A stretch of 64,000 bases of DNA from Cephalopachus bancanus (GCA_027257055.1 JAPVLO010000133.1:5084001-5148000), one strand, 5' to 3'. Positions 22,339 to 33,569 are shown, counted from the stretch's first letter. Program-made: numbers and translations. Notes: generated from the sequence alone by a model not told the origin.

Positions 22339-22394
22339 GTCTAAGTACTGCTGGATGGGAGACAAGGTGAAAGCCCTCCTCGGTGTTAGGCATT
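22339..22394 (+). repeat. Possible 5S rRNA-derived fragment
   Basis: AAGTACTGCTGGATGGGAGA (22343-22362) closely matches the 3' third of 5S rRNA (AGTACTTGGATGGGAGAC). After a similar spacing comes CGGTGTTAGGCATTT (22381-22395), resembling the 5S terminus CGGGTGCTGTAGGCTTT. The 5' part of 5S is not clearly recognisable. It could be a decayed 5S pseudogene or the head of an ancient 5S-headed SINE (SINE3 / AmnSINE1 class). Chance is possible. Confidence 0.4.
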
Positions 22395-22399
22395 TCAGG

Positions 22400-23280
22400 A
22401 TAAATAATTTAATTGCCCTGTAGGTGGTAACTAATATAAGAACGCTCCTCTCAAAAATATGGAGGGATAGAGATAGAGATACAGATAAAAGTCACTCCGT
22501 TATCTGTCTCTTTCCAGTTAATCTTCCAAAATTACCTTTTAAGTTTTGTTTCCAAGTTAGTAAATACAATTCAAAGGGGTTGATATTTGTGGTGCCTCTA
22601 AAAGATATGGACTAGAGAAAGCCCGGAGCTTCTGTTTCCCTTCTTTAAAATTTAGATTGTTTGCTAGCCTCAAAACACCATGTATGGGAACTCAAGGGGA
22701 CACATCCAAAATATGACATTTAAAAATAAAAACTTAAAAAATACAGCCCATCAGACTTTGACTCACTCTCTCGCTCCACATATAATAAAACATTAGCAAT
22801 ATCAGACACTATAAAACTTGTAGAGACTCCACTGTGTTATAACACTTAAATAACTTTTATTGAATTCTACCTCTAAAGTTTTATTTCAAAATCATACAGG
22901 AGGTTAGGAAATTTTCAGTAATATAAAGACCTTTAAAATACAGCGACTGATTGTATTCGATATTTCAGCTAGTACTTTGAAAGTATAAAAAAAGAAATCC
23001 GGCAACATTTTAAAACTTCACATTTTTGAAACGAATCGTGACTACTACGTTTTTAGCTGCAGGGCTGCTTTCGAGTGACAGGCCGTCTCTGGCAAGCCAG
23101 AGCTGCGCAGAGATAATAGTATAAAATCAGGAGGAGAAAGGCGGACGTGAGTTGATGCTGATGTCCCGAAGTTTTCCAGTAGAATTTTCGGGTGACTTCT
23201 TTCAGGCGGCTGTCACTCCCAGTTACCGATTACCGAACAATCCTAGTTCGGCTGAACATTTCCTTAAGAAACTGGCATAA
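22400..23280. other. AT-rich unique noncoding DNA
   Basis: No gene or repeat was recognised. It contains TAAT-rich stretches (22780-22960) and a short GATAGA run near 22466. Confidence 0.4.
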
Positions 23281-23320
23281 CAATGAGTAACCGGTTAACA
23301 CCGCCGGTTTAACCGCCTGG
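23280..23320. promoter_or_regulatory. Cluster of Grainyhead-type palindromic sites
   Basis: A perfect TAACCGGTTA palindrome (23288-23297) is followed nine bases later by GCCGGTTTAACCG (23303-23315). AACCGGTT is the known core for GRHL/CP2 family factors. Two such sites within 30 bases, next to a CpG island, suggest a regulatory cluster. Confidence 0.4.
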
Positions 23321-23369
23321 CTTGGTTTGGACAAAGCTAAATCAAACCAGGGAACTGACCAGGGAAGTC

Positions 23370-24260
23370 CAGTTTGCCTGTGCTTGGGGCGGCAAAAGAC
23401 GACAGGAGGAGTTTAGCCATGCAGGTTCCCTGGCCCTTCATCTTGGCCCTAGGAATTGGGTCCTGGACCCAAGGGGTCGCGATCGGGCTCCTTTTCCAGC
23501 TGCGGCAACGCACGAGGTTCTTGGGCGAAACCCTACCCCCACCCCCTGGTGCGCGCTCAGGGCAGACTGGGGAGTCGGCGCCGCCGGGACGCGAAAGCGA
23601 AGAGGGAGAGGGTGTGGGCGGGGTGGACTGCCGGGCTTCAGCGCAGGGAACCCTCTTCCCAACCCCGAACCCCTGATCCTGAAGAGAGCCTAACTCCAGG
23701 CTGCCCCCACCCCAGGCTCCGTGCGCGGCCCGGCGGGCGCCAGGGACCTTAGGAAGAAGGAGGTGGAGGAGGAGGTAGGGGGCGCCGGGAGGACCCCAGG
23801 CCCGTGCGTCCCGTCGGGCAAGACCTCCCTCCCTGGTTCTCCTGCAGCGTCTTCATCTCAGGCCACCTCCTGGGCTCTGGCCTTGTGGGGTGGGCGGGTT
23901 TGGGGTGTGGCCTCCTGCCAGGGATGGGGGAGGGGAGGAGGGAACTGGGAGGGGAGGGGGGAAGTGGGAGGACGACGGACCCGGGTGAAGAGGGAAAAGA
24001 GATGGGGTTCGAGGGTGCTGAGAAGGCGGGGCGGGACGAAGTTGCCCCCTGCAAAGAGCAGGGGTGGACTCGCGTGGTACCTTCGTGGGGCCCGGTTTGC
24101 AGAGTTGAGGAAGTTGGGGCTCGATGGCATTGTCCCGGCCCAGAGTGGAGGCCGAGGTCACATTTCGGGCTGGGGCCCCTTCGCCCGCACCCGCGGGCCT
24201 GGGGAAGGCTGGGCCGCCCTGTGGGCCTCCTTCCAGGTAAGGCATGCGGCTAAAATCGCA
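23370..24260. promoter_or_regulatory. CpG-rich island
   Basis: The last large CpG-rich block before the repeat-rich flank, with purine/G-rich runs at 23918-23970 that could form quadruplexes. Overlapping Gly/Arg/Pro-rich frames on both strands reflect composition only. Confidence 0.5.
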
Positions 24261-27200
24261 GCTGAGTTTTGGGGGGCTCCGTCCCCCAGGAGTGTGGACA
24301 CTAAGCACTAAAAATGAAAGCAGTTTTCTCTTCACCTTCTGAGAGCCCAGCAATATGGGACTTGCTTTTTTCCTCCACAAAAAGACAAGCAAGCCCCAAA
24401 GGCTGCAGAAACACTCACCCTTTAGGGGTTCCAGTACCCAGGAATGCGCAGGCCGTGGAGACACAAAGCTCCACGATATGATATTTTAAAAAGATCGCTC
24501 CCTCTTTTAAATCCTCCCTGCAAATGCCTGGTTGTAGCAACATGAAAGTGTTTTGGTGTGAAGACATGCGACGGGGTTTTCTCCCTTCCCATGTGCCCGA
24601 GCTGCTGCAAGCGCTCCAGAGAGCTGGAAGGTCCTTCTGGATACCATTAGTCGGATGCCATTCAGTGCTGGCCTACGCAGTAGCCAGAAGCCCTGGCCCA
24701 GGGGAGAGAGGAGCGAAGGCAACTGTGCGCCCAGACACACAGCCCTTGGCGTTCTGCACCAACCCCCAAGTCCCTCATCCCTTCAGGTTAGCTGCCCTGG
24801 GCTATCGACCCACCCCACTCAAGCTTCTTCCCCTGGTTCAAGGGCTGCATTTGTGCATGTGTCTTAAGTCTCCAGAGCTTTGAGATGTGCAGACAGTCAA
24901 GAATCACATTAATCCTGCTTTGATCTGAGAGGGGAGATCATTGCTGAAATCAGGTCACCTCAGAGTTAGGTACTGCTGGGAAAATGAGCCCCCTTTTTCT
25001 TTTTCTTTTTTCTTTTTCTCTCTTCTTTAGTTTCTTCAAGATATCCCCCTTGAATTTCAGATATCCACTGCCTGTTGGCAAATTGGAAACCTGTCCATAA
25101 GGACCATGAATAACCTGGAATTTAAAGTGGGATGGTTAAACTTAGATGGAGCCATTTTTTGTCTCATAGATCTAGCTGCTGGGTTAATGTACTCACCATG
25201 TCTACCTGGTTATTTACATAAATACACTGGACTGTGTTCCAAACACATGCCCCAAACACAACCTCCACAGGAACTTAATTGCCTGGAAAAAAAAAAGAAA
25301 GAAAAGTTGTATTTCCTCTGCTGTCTTTACCGCTGAGTTCTGTGAGCATAGAATAATGGTAGTTAATCTGCTTAGATAATTTAAGACTTAAAGATTAGAA
25401 GGCCTATATTGACAATTTCAAAATTCAAGTCTGAGTGCTTTGGCTAAGCAAAGCTTAGGAGATGACAGATGGGATAAAAGAACTGCCAAAAACTAGACTT
25501 TATTAAAACCAAAAGTGTGATGTTTTTGTGGCTTTGAAAGAAATGATTGTTATAATGCTCACTCAATCCAAATGTGTCCCTAAACAAACAACTACAGGGG
25601 TATTTCATTTTATGCTACCTGATATTTATACACACAATACACAGTTCTCTCTGCTTGCACATACACATGCCGATCCATTTTCGAGTGCTTTTCAGCCTAC
25701 CTCCAATATATAAATACAGTTAATCAGCTAGTAGAGTTGGTGTATTTGCACCACACACACAGCACAAGTGATGTATATGCAATTGTAAGGGTCCATGTCA
25801 TGTACTCATACTGTCCTCATATCCTAGTTTGCTGTCATGTAGTTAACATGTCTTGGGAGGCTGCTTACAAAGCTGTAACTGCCACCCACTGTCTTTAGAA
25901 TCTGTAGGTGGGGAGGTACACATGCAGATTTCTGGATTTGTGAAAAGTGCTGTTCTGCTTTGAAACTATTCCTATTCAAGTTGATTTTCTTTTTAAGCCT
26001 CTATGGGCTGGTCTTGATGACAGCCTAGATCACCCGGACACCAGGGGTACACTCATGCTTTTCCATGCAGGATAAAGTGCAACTGCTTTGCATCAAATAT
26101 GTCCTTGGTAAGTGATTTCAGGTCCCTGGTTTTGGAGCACAGCTTGGAAGGAGAACTAAAGGGCAAAAGGGAGTTCAGGGAGAAAAAGTGGGTGAAAGAA
26201 AGAGAACCAAGTGAGTGACTGTTTAGACAGGAAGTCTTCACTGGCAATAGCTGGTCCTGTGAATTGTTGAGGGGATTTTCAGATTTGAGTCTGCTCTCAC
26301 CCTTAAAGTCAGATTCTACATAATTTTGCAGTGGAAACTGCCAAAATATCCCTCTGCAGGATGTTGGGGACATCTTATTGGTTACAGACAAATAAACCAT
26401 TGCATTAAGTAATCCAGGGATGTTTATTTTGATGATATTTAGCTGGAAAAATGTGTTGTGTTCACATGAGTTGGTTTGTGTATTGTCTTGCTTGTGACTT
26501 AGCCTGGCTGTGCAGATCACTTCATAAGCTGATTTTAGCCGTGTTTTGAAGTCAAAGATGCTTTCTCTCTGGAAAAGCAACAAATGTTGGTTACTTATTG
26601 GCATTTAAAGATGGTAATAAACATTCCATCTTAATTCTATGTAGAGTTGTGTTAAAAATGGTTATCTTTTCAGTCTGCCCTCTCCCTTTCCCCAGTATCC
26701 CAAGAGCCTGGCATGGTGCATGTGTGTGAGGAGAAAGAATAGACCCTCCTTGTCTTTTTAATTAAAGTTTATACAGCTTGTAGAAAGTAGTAATTTCCAA
26801 GAAAATTAGATCATTTTAGATCACTGTAGTTCTACTCTTCTTTCTAACATGGTTCTAAGCAAATCTTGCCCTTTAAAAACCATCAATTAGAAACAAAGAT
26901 TGCTGGCAGAGCATTCTGGATATAAAGTATTTGGGCTTAGAAGTCTGACCCTGCCTCTCTGAGAGTAGGCGTAAATGACAGGCCCTACCAAGTATGCACA
27001 GTGTGACAACCACGCTGGTTTCTGTATGGCGTATCAGAGTGACACAGGACTCTTCCCATTTCTCCTTGTGGAGGCACTGTGGTTGTCACCTCTCGTTTTA
27101 GGGGTTGTGACTCACATGCACACAAGGTCCTTCTGTAGTCACTCTTCCTTATTTACCCAAGGTGGAAACCATCCTTAACAAGGACATAATTAAGGTATTG

Positions 27201-27350
27201 AACAAAAGTATTGAAAGGAAAAGACGAAAAGTGGGAGTCATTTTCTCATTTAAAAATGTTATGCTCACTTTGAGGAGATTCACCTAAAGTTCTCTGTGGT
27301 TCCCCATTACCTACAGAGGAGAGACAAGTGCCTGTTGTTGTATCCCTAGA
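24260..27350. other. Unique noncoding DNA, no gene recognised
   Basis: Sequence of average composition without identifiable Alu, L1 or L2. It contains an open frame of 183 codons on the minus strand (26053-26604) that resembles no family I know, and a donor-like CTTGGTAAGT at about 26104-26113 on the + strand. It could hold lncRNA exons. Confidence 0.4.
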
Positions 27351-27351
27351 G

Positions 27352-27575
27352 AGGCAGTGTAGTCTAAGGGGGGAGGGATGGGGTCAGACTGCTGGATAAT
27401 CATGAACAAATTATTCTACTTCTCTGAGCCTCAGTTTCCTTTCCATACAATTGGAATAATAATAGAACCAACTTAAATTGTGATGGTAGAATTAAATGAA
27501 ATAAATGCCTGTAAAACGCCTAGCGAGTCACTTTGTGAAAGTAAGCATTCAAAGAATACCAGCTAATACTTAACA
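27352..27575 (+). repeat. MIR element
   Basis: Contains the MIR core and 3' region: CTTCTCTGAGCCTCAGTTTCC, then GGAATAATAATAGAACC, ATTAAATGAAATAAATGCC and the AAGCATTCAAAGAATACCAG tail. It is the first clearly recognisable dispersed repeat in the window. Confidence 0.75.
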
Positions 27576-27589
27576 TTAACCTGAGCACT

Positions 27590-27955
27590 TAACAAGGCCT
27601 TTTTGTTTCTGCTTCTGCCTATGCTCTCTCCTGATTCTAGAAAGTCCTCTCTGGCACATTGCCCATGTGGCTGACCTGCCTCCCCAACTCAGCTCAGGGA
27701 ATGTCACTCCTGGGAAATCTTCTCTGCTGCTTGGAGTTATGCCCCTGTCTTTATGCCTCCATGGCAGCCACTGCTGATTTCTTTGATAGCATTTTGCAGA
27801 GGTTATTCTACTTGTTGCTTTACTTATCTGTCTCCTTATTTAGACTATAAGTTGTTCCAGGCACAATGTAATAATTATCTTTCTTAGAGCTTACAATGAG
27901 CCCAATGGGTAGTAAATACTCAATATGTGTATGTTGAATGAATAAACATTCACCT
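27590..27955 (+). repeat. L2 LINE 3' end
   Basis: Ends with the L2 3' signature: ACTATAAGTTGTTCCAGGCA, then AGTAAATACTCAATATGTG and a GTTGAATGAATAAA tail. The upstream part resembles L2 coding 3' sequence (CTCAGGGAATGTCACTCC). Confidence 0.65.
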
Positions 27956-28229
27956 TTCTTTCTGTTTTGCTCAGATTCATAAAAAAATTGTAATTGGATG
28001 GATTCTTCTACCTTTAGATATCTCTAGTTAGTATTTCTCAATTATTCCCACAGGTAATTTTATGAGAAGCCTTGATTATGGGCTCTGTAATAAATTCCTG
28101 GCATTTTGGGGCAAATTGTTTTAGTTGAAGAACTTACGGACAAGTTGGATTACCTGTCTATTCCTTAGACATTTGATTGTACTGTTCAAGATATGGTTTA
28201 TGCATATCACTTCGATTTGGATTTTCTTT

Positions 28230-28404
28230 TTCTTTTCTTTTTTTTTTTTTTTTTGAGTCAGAATTTCACTCTGTCATCCAGGCTGGAGTACAGTGGCACA
28301 TTCATGGCCACCGCAGCCTTGACCTGCTGGGCTCAGGTGATCCTTCTGCTTCAGCCTTCCAAGTAGCTGGAACTACAGGCACGTGCACCACCACACCCGG
28401 CTAG
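28230..28404 (-). mobile_element. 5'-truncated Alu (right monomer)
   Basis: A poly-T run (A tail on the minus strand) is followed by the Alu right-arm sequence in reverse (CTGTCATCCAGGCTGGAG). It stops at the second-monomer start (CACACCCGGCT). It is flanked by an approximate target duplication, GATTTGGWTTTT, at 28214-28225 and 28405-28416. It shows the GGCCATGAA-type right-arm variant shared by other copies here. Confidence 0.85.
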
Positions 28405-28419
28405 GATTTGGTTTTTCCG

Positions 28420-29915
28420 TATGAGTGTTAATAGGTTTCAACTTCCACAATGCCCTAGCCAAGTGGGCTTCCAATGAATCCAATTATGTCATTGGTTTAA
28501 AGACCATATTATAATTAATAAGGACTGGAGGGATCATAAACATCTCCAAAGGCCATTTAGATTTGTTTCACTGGTGTCTTGGGTTCATAGAATTCTTGAA
28601 GAGAAACACAGGAAAGTCCTCATGATGTCAGGCTGATTTGAAGGAAGACCAGTATAAACCATGAGATGTCAGAAGTACAGAATACTGTAGTCTACTACAT
28701 GAATATTTTAACACAAGTCGGGGACTGGTGCTCTGTGGCCAAGACTCATGGCTGGATCTGCTTTAATGAGCAGGTCAGAATTCTTTGTAATTATTTCATT
28801 AATTGTCAGTTGTTTCTGGAGTGTTTGAAAGCAGTTTGTTTTCTTAAGAAGATTAATCACCCCCTGCAAGGCTTATTTAATTAGATCTGTAAACTCTCTT
28901 CTACCAAAGGAAAAGTTAAGCCCCTGTCTTGGAATTGTCAAATGTCTCAAAGGCACGAGCTCTAAATTAACTAGATTTTCCTGGAATAACTTAATAAATA
29001 CACAAGTTAAGTGATAATAATGATGAGTCCTGCTGTTCTGCTCATGTAAACTGTAATTAATGTTTATAACCTTTCTCTTAGCCCCCTCGAAAATAAAATA
29101 TTGCACCATTACAAAAGAAAAAAAGAAATTACACTCCATGGTGAGAACATTGGAATGCCCAGGGATGATGAAGGGATATTAGGGTCCTTAAAGGAAAGAA
29201 CAGGGTAAATATTTTGATTTGGCTGCAAGTCCAGAGACTGAACTTCACAGAAAGCTGCAGAAAGGATTTGGGAAGGGTCCACACAGCCAAGGCTCTCTGA
29301 ATCTGTGGTAGAGCTGGGACTGCTTGATATCCAGACTGTGTGCACCCCCCACACACATATTTCCAGGAAGCATTTCAGTTGACTGCTCAGACAAAGGAGA
29401 CCAGAGAGAGGGAGGAGTGGAGAGGCAGGAACTGTTTTTATTGCACTGGGCATAATGCACCACAAAATGTGGGACCCTAAGTTTGGGAAATGGCAGATTA
29501 CTAGGAAGGGGGATGGTGAGATCTGCCACGTGAATGCCTCTTTTCATTTCTGCCACTTCTTTGCAGCACTTCCTATTTATTTATGCCCTACGTAATTCCA
29601 CAAAGGAGTTGAAGTGGCTTTAATAACTGACATATAAGACAAAACAAATATTTTACTCAGCCCACTCTCACTTTAGATTCAAACTACAGAGTTGCTCACA
29701 GCAGGCTGACCAAGAAATTTCTGCCCATGGAACTAATCATTAACTGGTTTTATTATTAACACAATGACACACAAAAACCCCTGCTTTCTTTTTCCTAGGC
29801 AGAGAATACTGGTCTAGGAAACGGCAGCCCCCTTTCTTCCTTCCAAAGATCAAAATTAGTTTTTAACATAGACATGACCTCAATGGCCCATCTATCAACC
29901 TTAGTTAAAAGACAC
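28420..29915. other. Unique noncoding DNA, no gene seen
   Basis: Average-composition sequence between two Alus. A stretch near 29300 (GGTAGAGCTGGGACTGC) may be a decayed MIR, but too little matches to call it. Confidence 0.4.
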
Positions 29916-29919
29916 TTGA

Positions 29920-30213
29920 GACCAGGCATGGTGACTCAAGCCTGTAATCCCAGCACTTTAGGAGGCCAAGGCAAGAGGATCGCCTGAGCCCAGGGGTTTG
30001 AGACCAGCTTGGGCAACTTGGCGAGATCTCGTTTCTACAATAAATAAAAAGGAAAATTAGCCAGGTGGGGTGGTGTGCACCTGTGGTTTCAGCTACTTGG
30101 AAGGCTGAGGTGGAAGGATTGTCTGGGCCCAGCTGGTTGATGCTGTGGTGGCCATGAGCATGCCACTGCACTTCAGCCTGGGTGACAGAATGAGACTTTG
30201 ACTCAAAAAAAAA
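29920..30213 (+). mobile_element. Alu (J-like, dimeric)
   Basis: A full-length dimer from GACCAGGCATGGTGACTCA through the middle A-rich linker (ACAATAAATAAAAAGG) to a short A tail. The right arm carries GTGGCCATGAGCATGCC instead of the usual AluJ GTGAGCTATGATCGCGCC. Confidence 0.92.
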
Positions 30214-31070
30214 GATATTCAAACAAGACTCAGCAGCTTCTCTTGGATGCCCATTTCTTGTGGACTGCTGAAAGGATAGTGTGAAAACTTTATTGTTTCA
30301 GATCAGACCTCCCAAGCCTGACTGTGAATTTTTATGCCTGAGTACCTAAAAAACTCCAAGAAAAACACTGCAAAAACCACCACATTTTGCTTGCTTTCAG
30401 GTTCAAACCTTATAAAACCACCACATTTTGTATGGTTTCCACCCCAAACCATAAGTTGGCATGAGAGCTCACCAGATGCCCTGTTCAGGTCTAATTGAAA
30501 TGTTTACCAACCTTTACAATGTTTCTGGCTAACTTGTCACTTATTTGGAATGCAGGTGAAACATGCTGAGTTCTCAGCAACAGTTTCTTCATTTTGATTC
30601 CTTGACCCTACCCCATCCACCAAACTAGGGACACGAAGCCATTCTGTTTTCCTTGGTCAATCATTCTTACTCCTTCTGTAACATTCTATGGATGCTTGCC
30701 TTGCCTTGGACATTTCTAGTCCTTCTCTTCCCCTCAAAACTTGCTTCTTTTGTGTATTATTCTCTCAGATTATGCGTTTTGAAACTCATCAGATTAATCC
30801 ATGTTACTAAGGTGTTAACCGGTTTCAAAAGTCTTAAGAAAAGCAGAGGATTTTAAATTTCTTGTGGGCAGTCATGGTATCTTGCTGGCAATTTAGAGTT
30901 GCTGAATAAAACAAAAGATTTTAATTTGCTAAATCTGGCAACCCTATGACCATTGTATCTTCATCTTCTAGTAACCCCCACACAGTAGGTGCTCAATAAA
31001 AATTGCTTGAAATGAATAAATGAAAATAATGGGGGACATGTGTTTGGGGATTTTTTGATTCCCTCTGAAT
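30214..31070. other. Noncoding DNA with a probable L2 3' tail
   Basis: Mostly unrecognised. AACCACCACATTTTG occurs twice, about 41 bases apart (30374 and 30416). 30940-31025 ends with an L2-like AGTAGGTGCTCAATAAAAAT and AATGAATAAATG tail, just before the hAT element. Confidence 0.4.
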
Positions 31071-31397
31071 TGGGGGCCCCAATCCCTGGGTTGCCGACTG
31101 GTACTGGTCCGTGGCCTGTCTGGTACTGGTGCATGGCCTGTGAGGAACCAGATCATACAGCAGAAGGTGAGTGGCTGTCGAGTGGAGCTCCAGCTGCTCT
31201 CAGATCAGCAGTGGAATCAGATTCTCATAGGAGTATGAACCTTATTGTGAACCGCCCATGCGAGGGATCTAGATTACATGCTCCTTATGAGAATCTGATG
31301 CCTGATGAGCCCCCTCTCCCCACCATCTTCCAATTTTTGTGGAAAAAATTGTCTTCCACAAAACTGGACCTGTTGCCAAAAAGGTTGAGGACCACTG
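31071..31397 (-). mobile_element. hAT-Charlie nonautonomous DNA transposon (MER1-like)
   Basis: Terminal inverted repeats are GGGGCCCCAATCCCTGG at the left end and AAGGTTGAGGACCACTG at the right. The interior includes CATGCGAGGGATCTAGATTA and CTTATGAGAATCTGATGCC, which I recognise from MER1-type elements. An 8-bp target duplication, the hAT hallmark, flanks it: CTCTGAAT (31063-31070) and CTCTAAAT (31398-31405), 7 of 8 identical. No transposase is encoded. Confidence 0.85.
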
Positions 31398-31448
31398 CTC
31401 TAAATGACATTGCATGCGGAGCTGGCTCACTCTGAAGGCCTCTTATGA

Positions 31449-31640
31449 ACAAAGTGTGTGCGCTCCGGGGACCTCCTGAATATATCCTAAGTTAGCACAA
31501 TGTCTGTTTATTGAGACCTGCAATGGCAGTTCACGGTAGGTATACTTTCATGTATTGGTTGACCCCTAAAGACAAGGGAAATACTTGAACCTCGAGACAA
31601 GTCAACTCGGGGTCATGCTGAGTCCACAATGGACACTCCC
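31449..31640 (+). repeat. Copy A of a ~190-bp diverged direct repeat
   Basis: Shares an ordered series of blocks with 32328-32515: GTGTGTGCRCT, GACCTCCTGAAT/GACCTGAAT, GGCAGTTCACGGTAGGTATA/GCAGTTCATGGTAGATATA, GTATTGGTTGACCCC/GTATTGGCTGACACC and ATACTTGAAC. The family is unknown to me. Confidence 0.75.
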
Positions 31641-32327
31641 ACCCTTGAGCCTCTGAGTCTTGTTTCTGATGGAGAATAGGGTTGGCACAGACTTTGGCTT
31701 TCCTCATTCTGTTATTTTCTTGTGGCCATTGTTCTAGGGAGCATCATTCTTCCTTGGGGGAGCCTGTAGGATAGAAAGGGGTGAGGGAGGGACCATCTGC
31801 TGTCATCTCGTAGTTCTCTAAGGGAAGGTTGGGAGAACCTTGAGAATGGGGCAGTTAAGTGGTTTCCTGCTGCCTTTCTTTCCCCATCAGAAGTGGGAAC
31901 CCCCTTGATAACTACAAATAGGAGACTCTTGGGGGTCTACAGGTGCTGGGAGGGGAAGTCACAATCGCACTTTGGGCCGACTAGAATCTTTTATAAATAG
32001 TCCTCATGCCCCCAAAGTCATCATCCTGAGGATTCTGAAGCCCTCTGTGGAAGGGGAAAAATTGTCTCAACATGTTTATTTTATAATTATGTTAAATTGT
32101 CAATGATATTTATTATTGTAACTGCTATAAAATCATTAGGGTGCTCTTATTTTAAGAGCTCAAGGACGATTGGACATAAAGGCAGTGGTGACTGTCTTCA
32201 CTTATTGCATCTATTATTTTCTTCAGGAAGTTTCCAGAACTTTCCCAGGATTTACTATGCCTCTCCTTGGTGTGATGCAGTCAGTATCTCTTTGAAAAAG
32301 GAGACTTGGACAATTAGGGATTAGTGG

Positions 32328-32515
32328 GTACAGTGTGTGTGCACTGATGACCTGAATGTAGCATGGGTTAGTGTGCAGTCTGGTTATTTAGGCTTGCGAT
32401 TGCAGTTCATGGTAGATATATTTTTGTGTATTGGCTGACACCAAAAGGCAAGGGGAATACTTGAACTTTGAGATAAATCAGCTCCGGGCCAGGCTGAGTC
32501 CTACCCACCAACTCC
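32328..32515 (+). repeat. Copy B of a ~190-bp diverged direct repeat
   Basis: The partner of 31449-31640 in the same orientation, about 880 bp apart. They may be two fragments of one dispersed family, diverged LTR-like ends, or a local duplication. Confidence 0.75.
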
Positions 32516-32744
32516 CTCAAATTCTGTTTCATGAGTGGATTATCTCTGGCACTTGTTTATCTAATTTCTAGAACCTACTCCTGGGCTTCAGGGACATTGA
32601 CAGGGGAAAACTCTGTGCTGTCTTGCTCTGAATTCTCTTCCTGTAACAAAACAAAGTCAAAGTGCCTAAAAGCTCACCCAAGAAGAATGGTTTCAAAAGT
32701 GTAAAATTTTGATGATTAAAAATGTGGGTTTTGCAATCAGTTTT

Positions 32745-32885
32745 ATCTTGAATGGAATTCTGGATCTGTCTCTTTGTTAGCTGAAATTAAGTTATTTACC
32801 CTTCCAAGCTCCTGTTTTCTAGTCTGCAAAGGGAAGGAAATGACAGCAGCTACTGTAGAAAGTTGTTAGAATTAGATGGCCGCCA
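32745..32885 (+). repeat. Probable MIR fragment
   Basis: Order of MIR-like pieces: TTCTGGATCTGTCTCTTTG, AAGTTATTTACCCTTCCAAG, CTGTTTTCTAGTCTGCAAAG and GTTGTTAGAATTAGATG. Diverged. Confidence 0.5.
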
Positions 32886-33454
32886 CGCGTTGAGTCCAGC
32901 CTATCCGTTGTCAATGCTCTGCAAATGGCAGTCAGTCTCCCGAGTCGGAATGGAAGACTACATCTGCCCAACAAGTACACTCATGTGGCTTGGATCCTGC
33001 TTGGACCATGATGGAAAATGAGGCAGTAATGTCCCTGCACCTGGCAGGCCACATTCCTGGCCCCTCCCCTGCATGTCTGGCTTCTGGTTTAACTAAAAGT
33101 TGGGAGGCAGGGCTGGGTCACTCTTGCACCCTCTGACCAGGGCTGAACCTGGTGGAAAGTGGGAGAGGCTTCCCTGGTGCCCACCCACATTGCCGCTGAA
33201 CTTTCTAGCTGTTCCTCCTGCCAACCTTCCGGGGCTTCTGGGGGCAGAGTGTTCCCAGCATGGCAGAAGTGGTGGTGGCTGGGCCCACAGTCTGGGGCCC
33301 TGCTGGGTTCCTGGCCCTGCCTCCAAGCCTCCAGTGCTCTTCTGGCTCAACCAGAAGTTCAGGTGTGAGGTGGCCTGGTGGTGTATATTGGCCTGGGACA
33401 GGGCGGGGTGTGGTGGAGACCAACACTTGAGCAACTCTTCTAGATGTCTGGAGA

Positions 33455-33482
33455 AGGGGAGAGAGAGAGAAAGAGAGAGAGA

Positions 33483-33523
<41 letters not shown>

Positions 33524-33566
33524 TGGTGTGTGTGTCTGGTGTGTGTGTGTGTGTGTGTGTGTGTGA
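33455..33566 (+). repeat. Compound (GA)n-(GT)n microsatellite
   Basis: About 30 bases of GA repeats followed by GT repeats, interrupted twice by CTGGTGTGTGTG. Reading frames across it on both strands are repeat artefacts. Confidence 0.95.
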
Positions 33567-33569
33567 TTT

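Noticed and set aside
31449..32515. Calling the paired 190-bp repeats an endogenous retrovirus
   Set aside because: No primer-binding site, polypurine tract, TG...CA ends or retroviral coding sequence is visible between them; left as an unexplained repeat pair.
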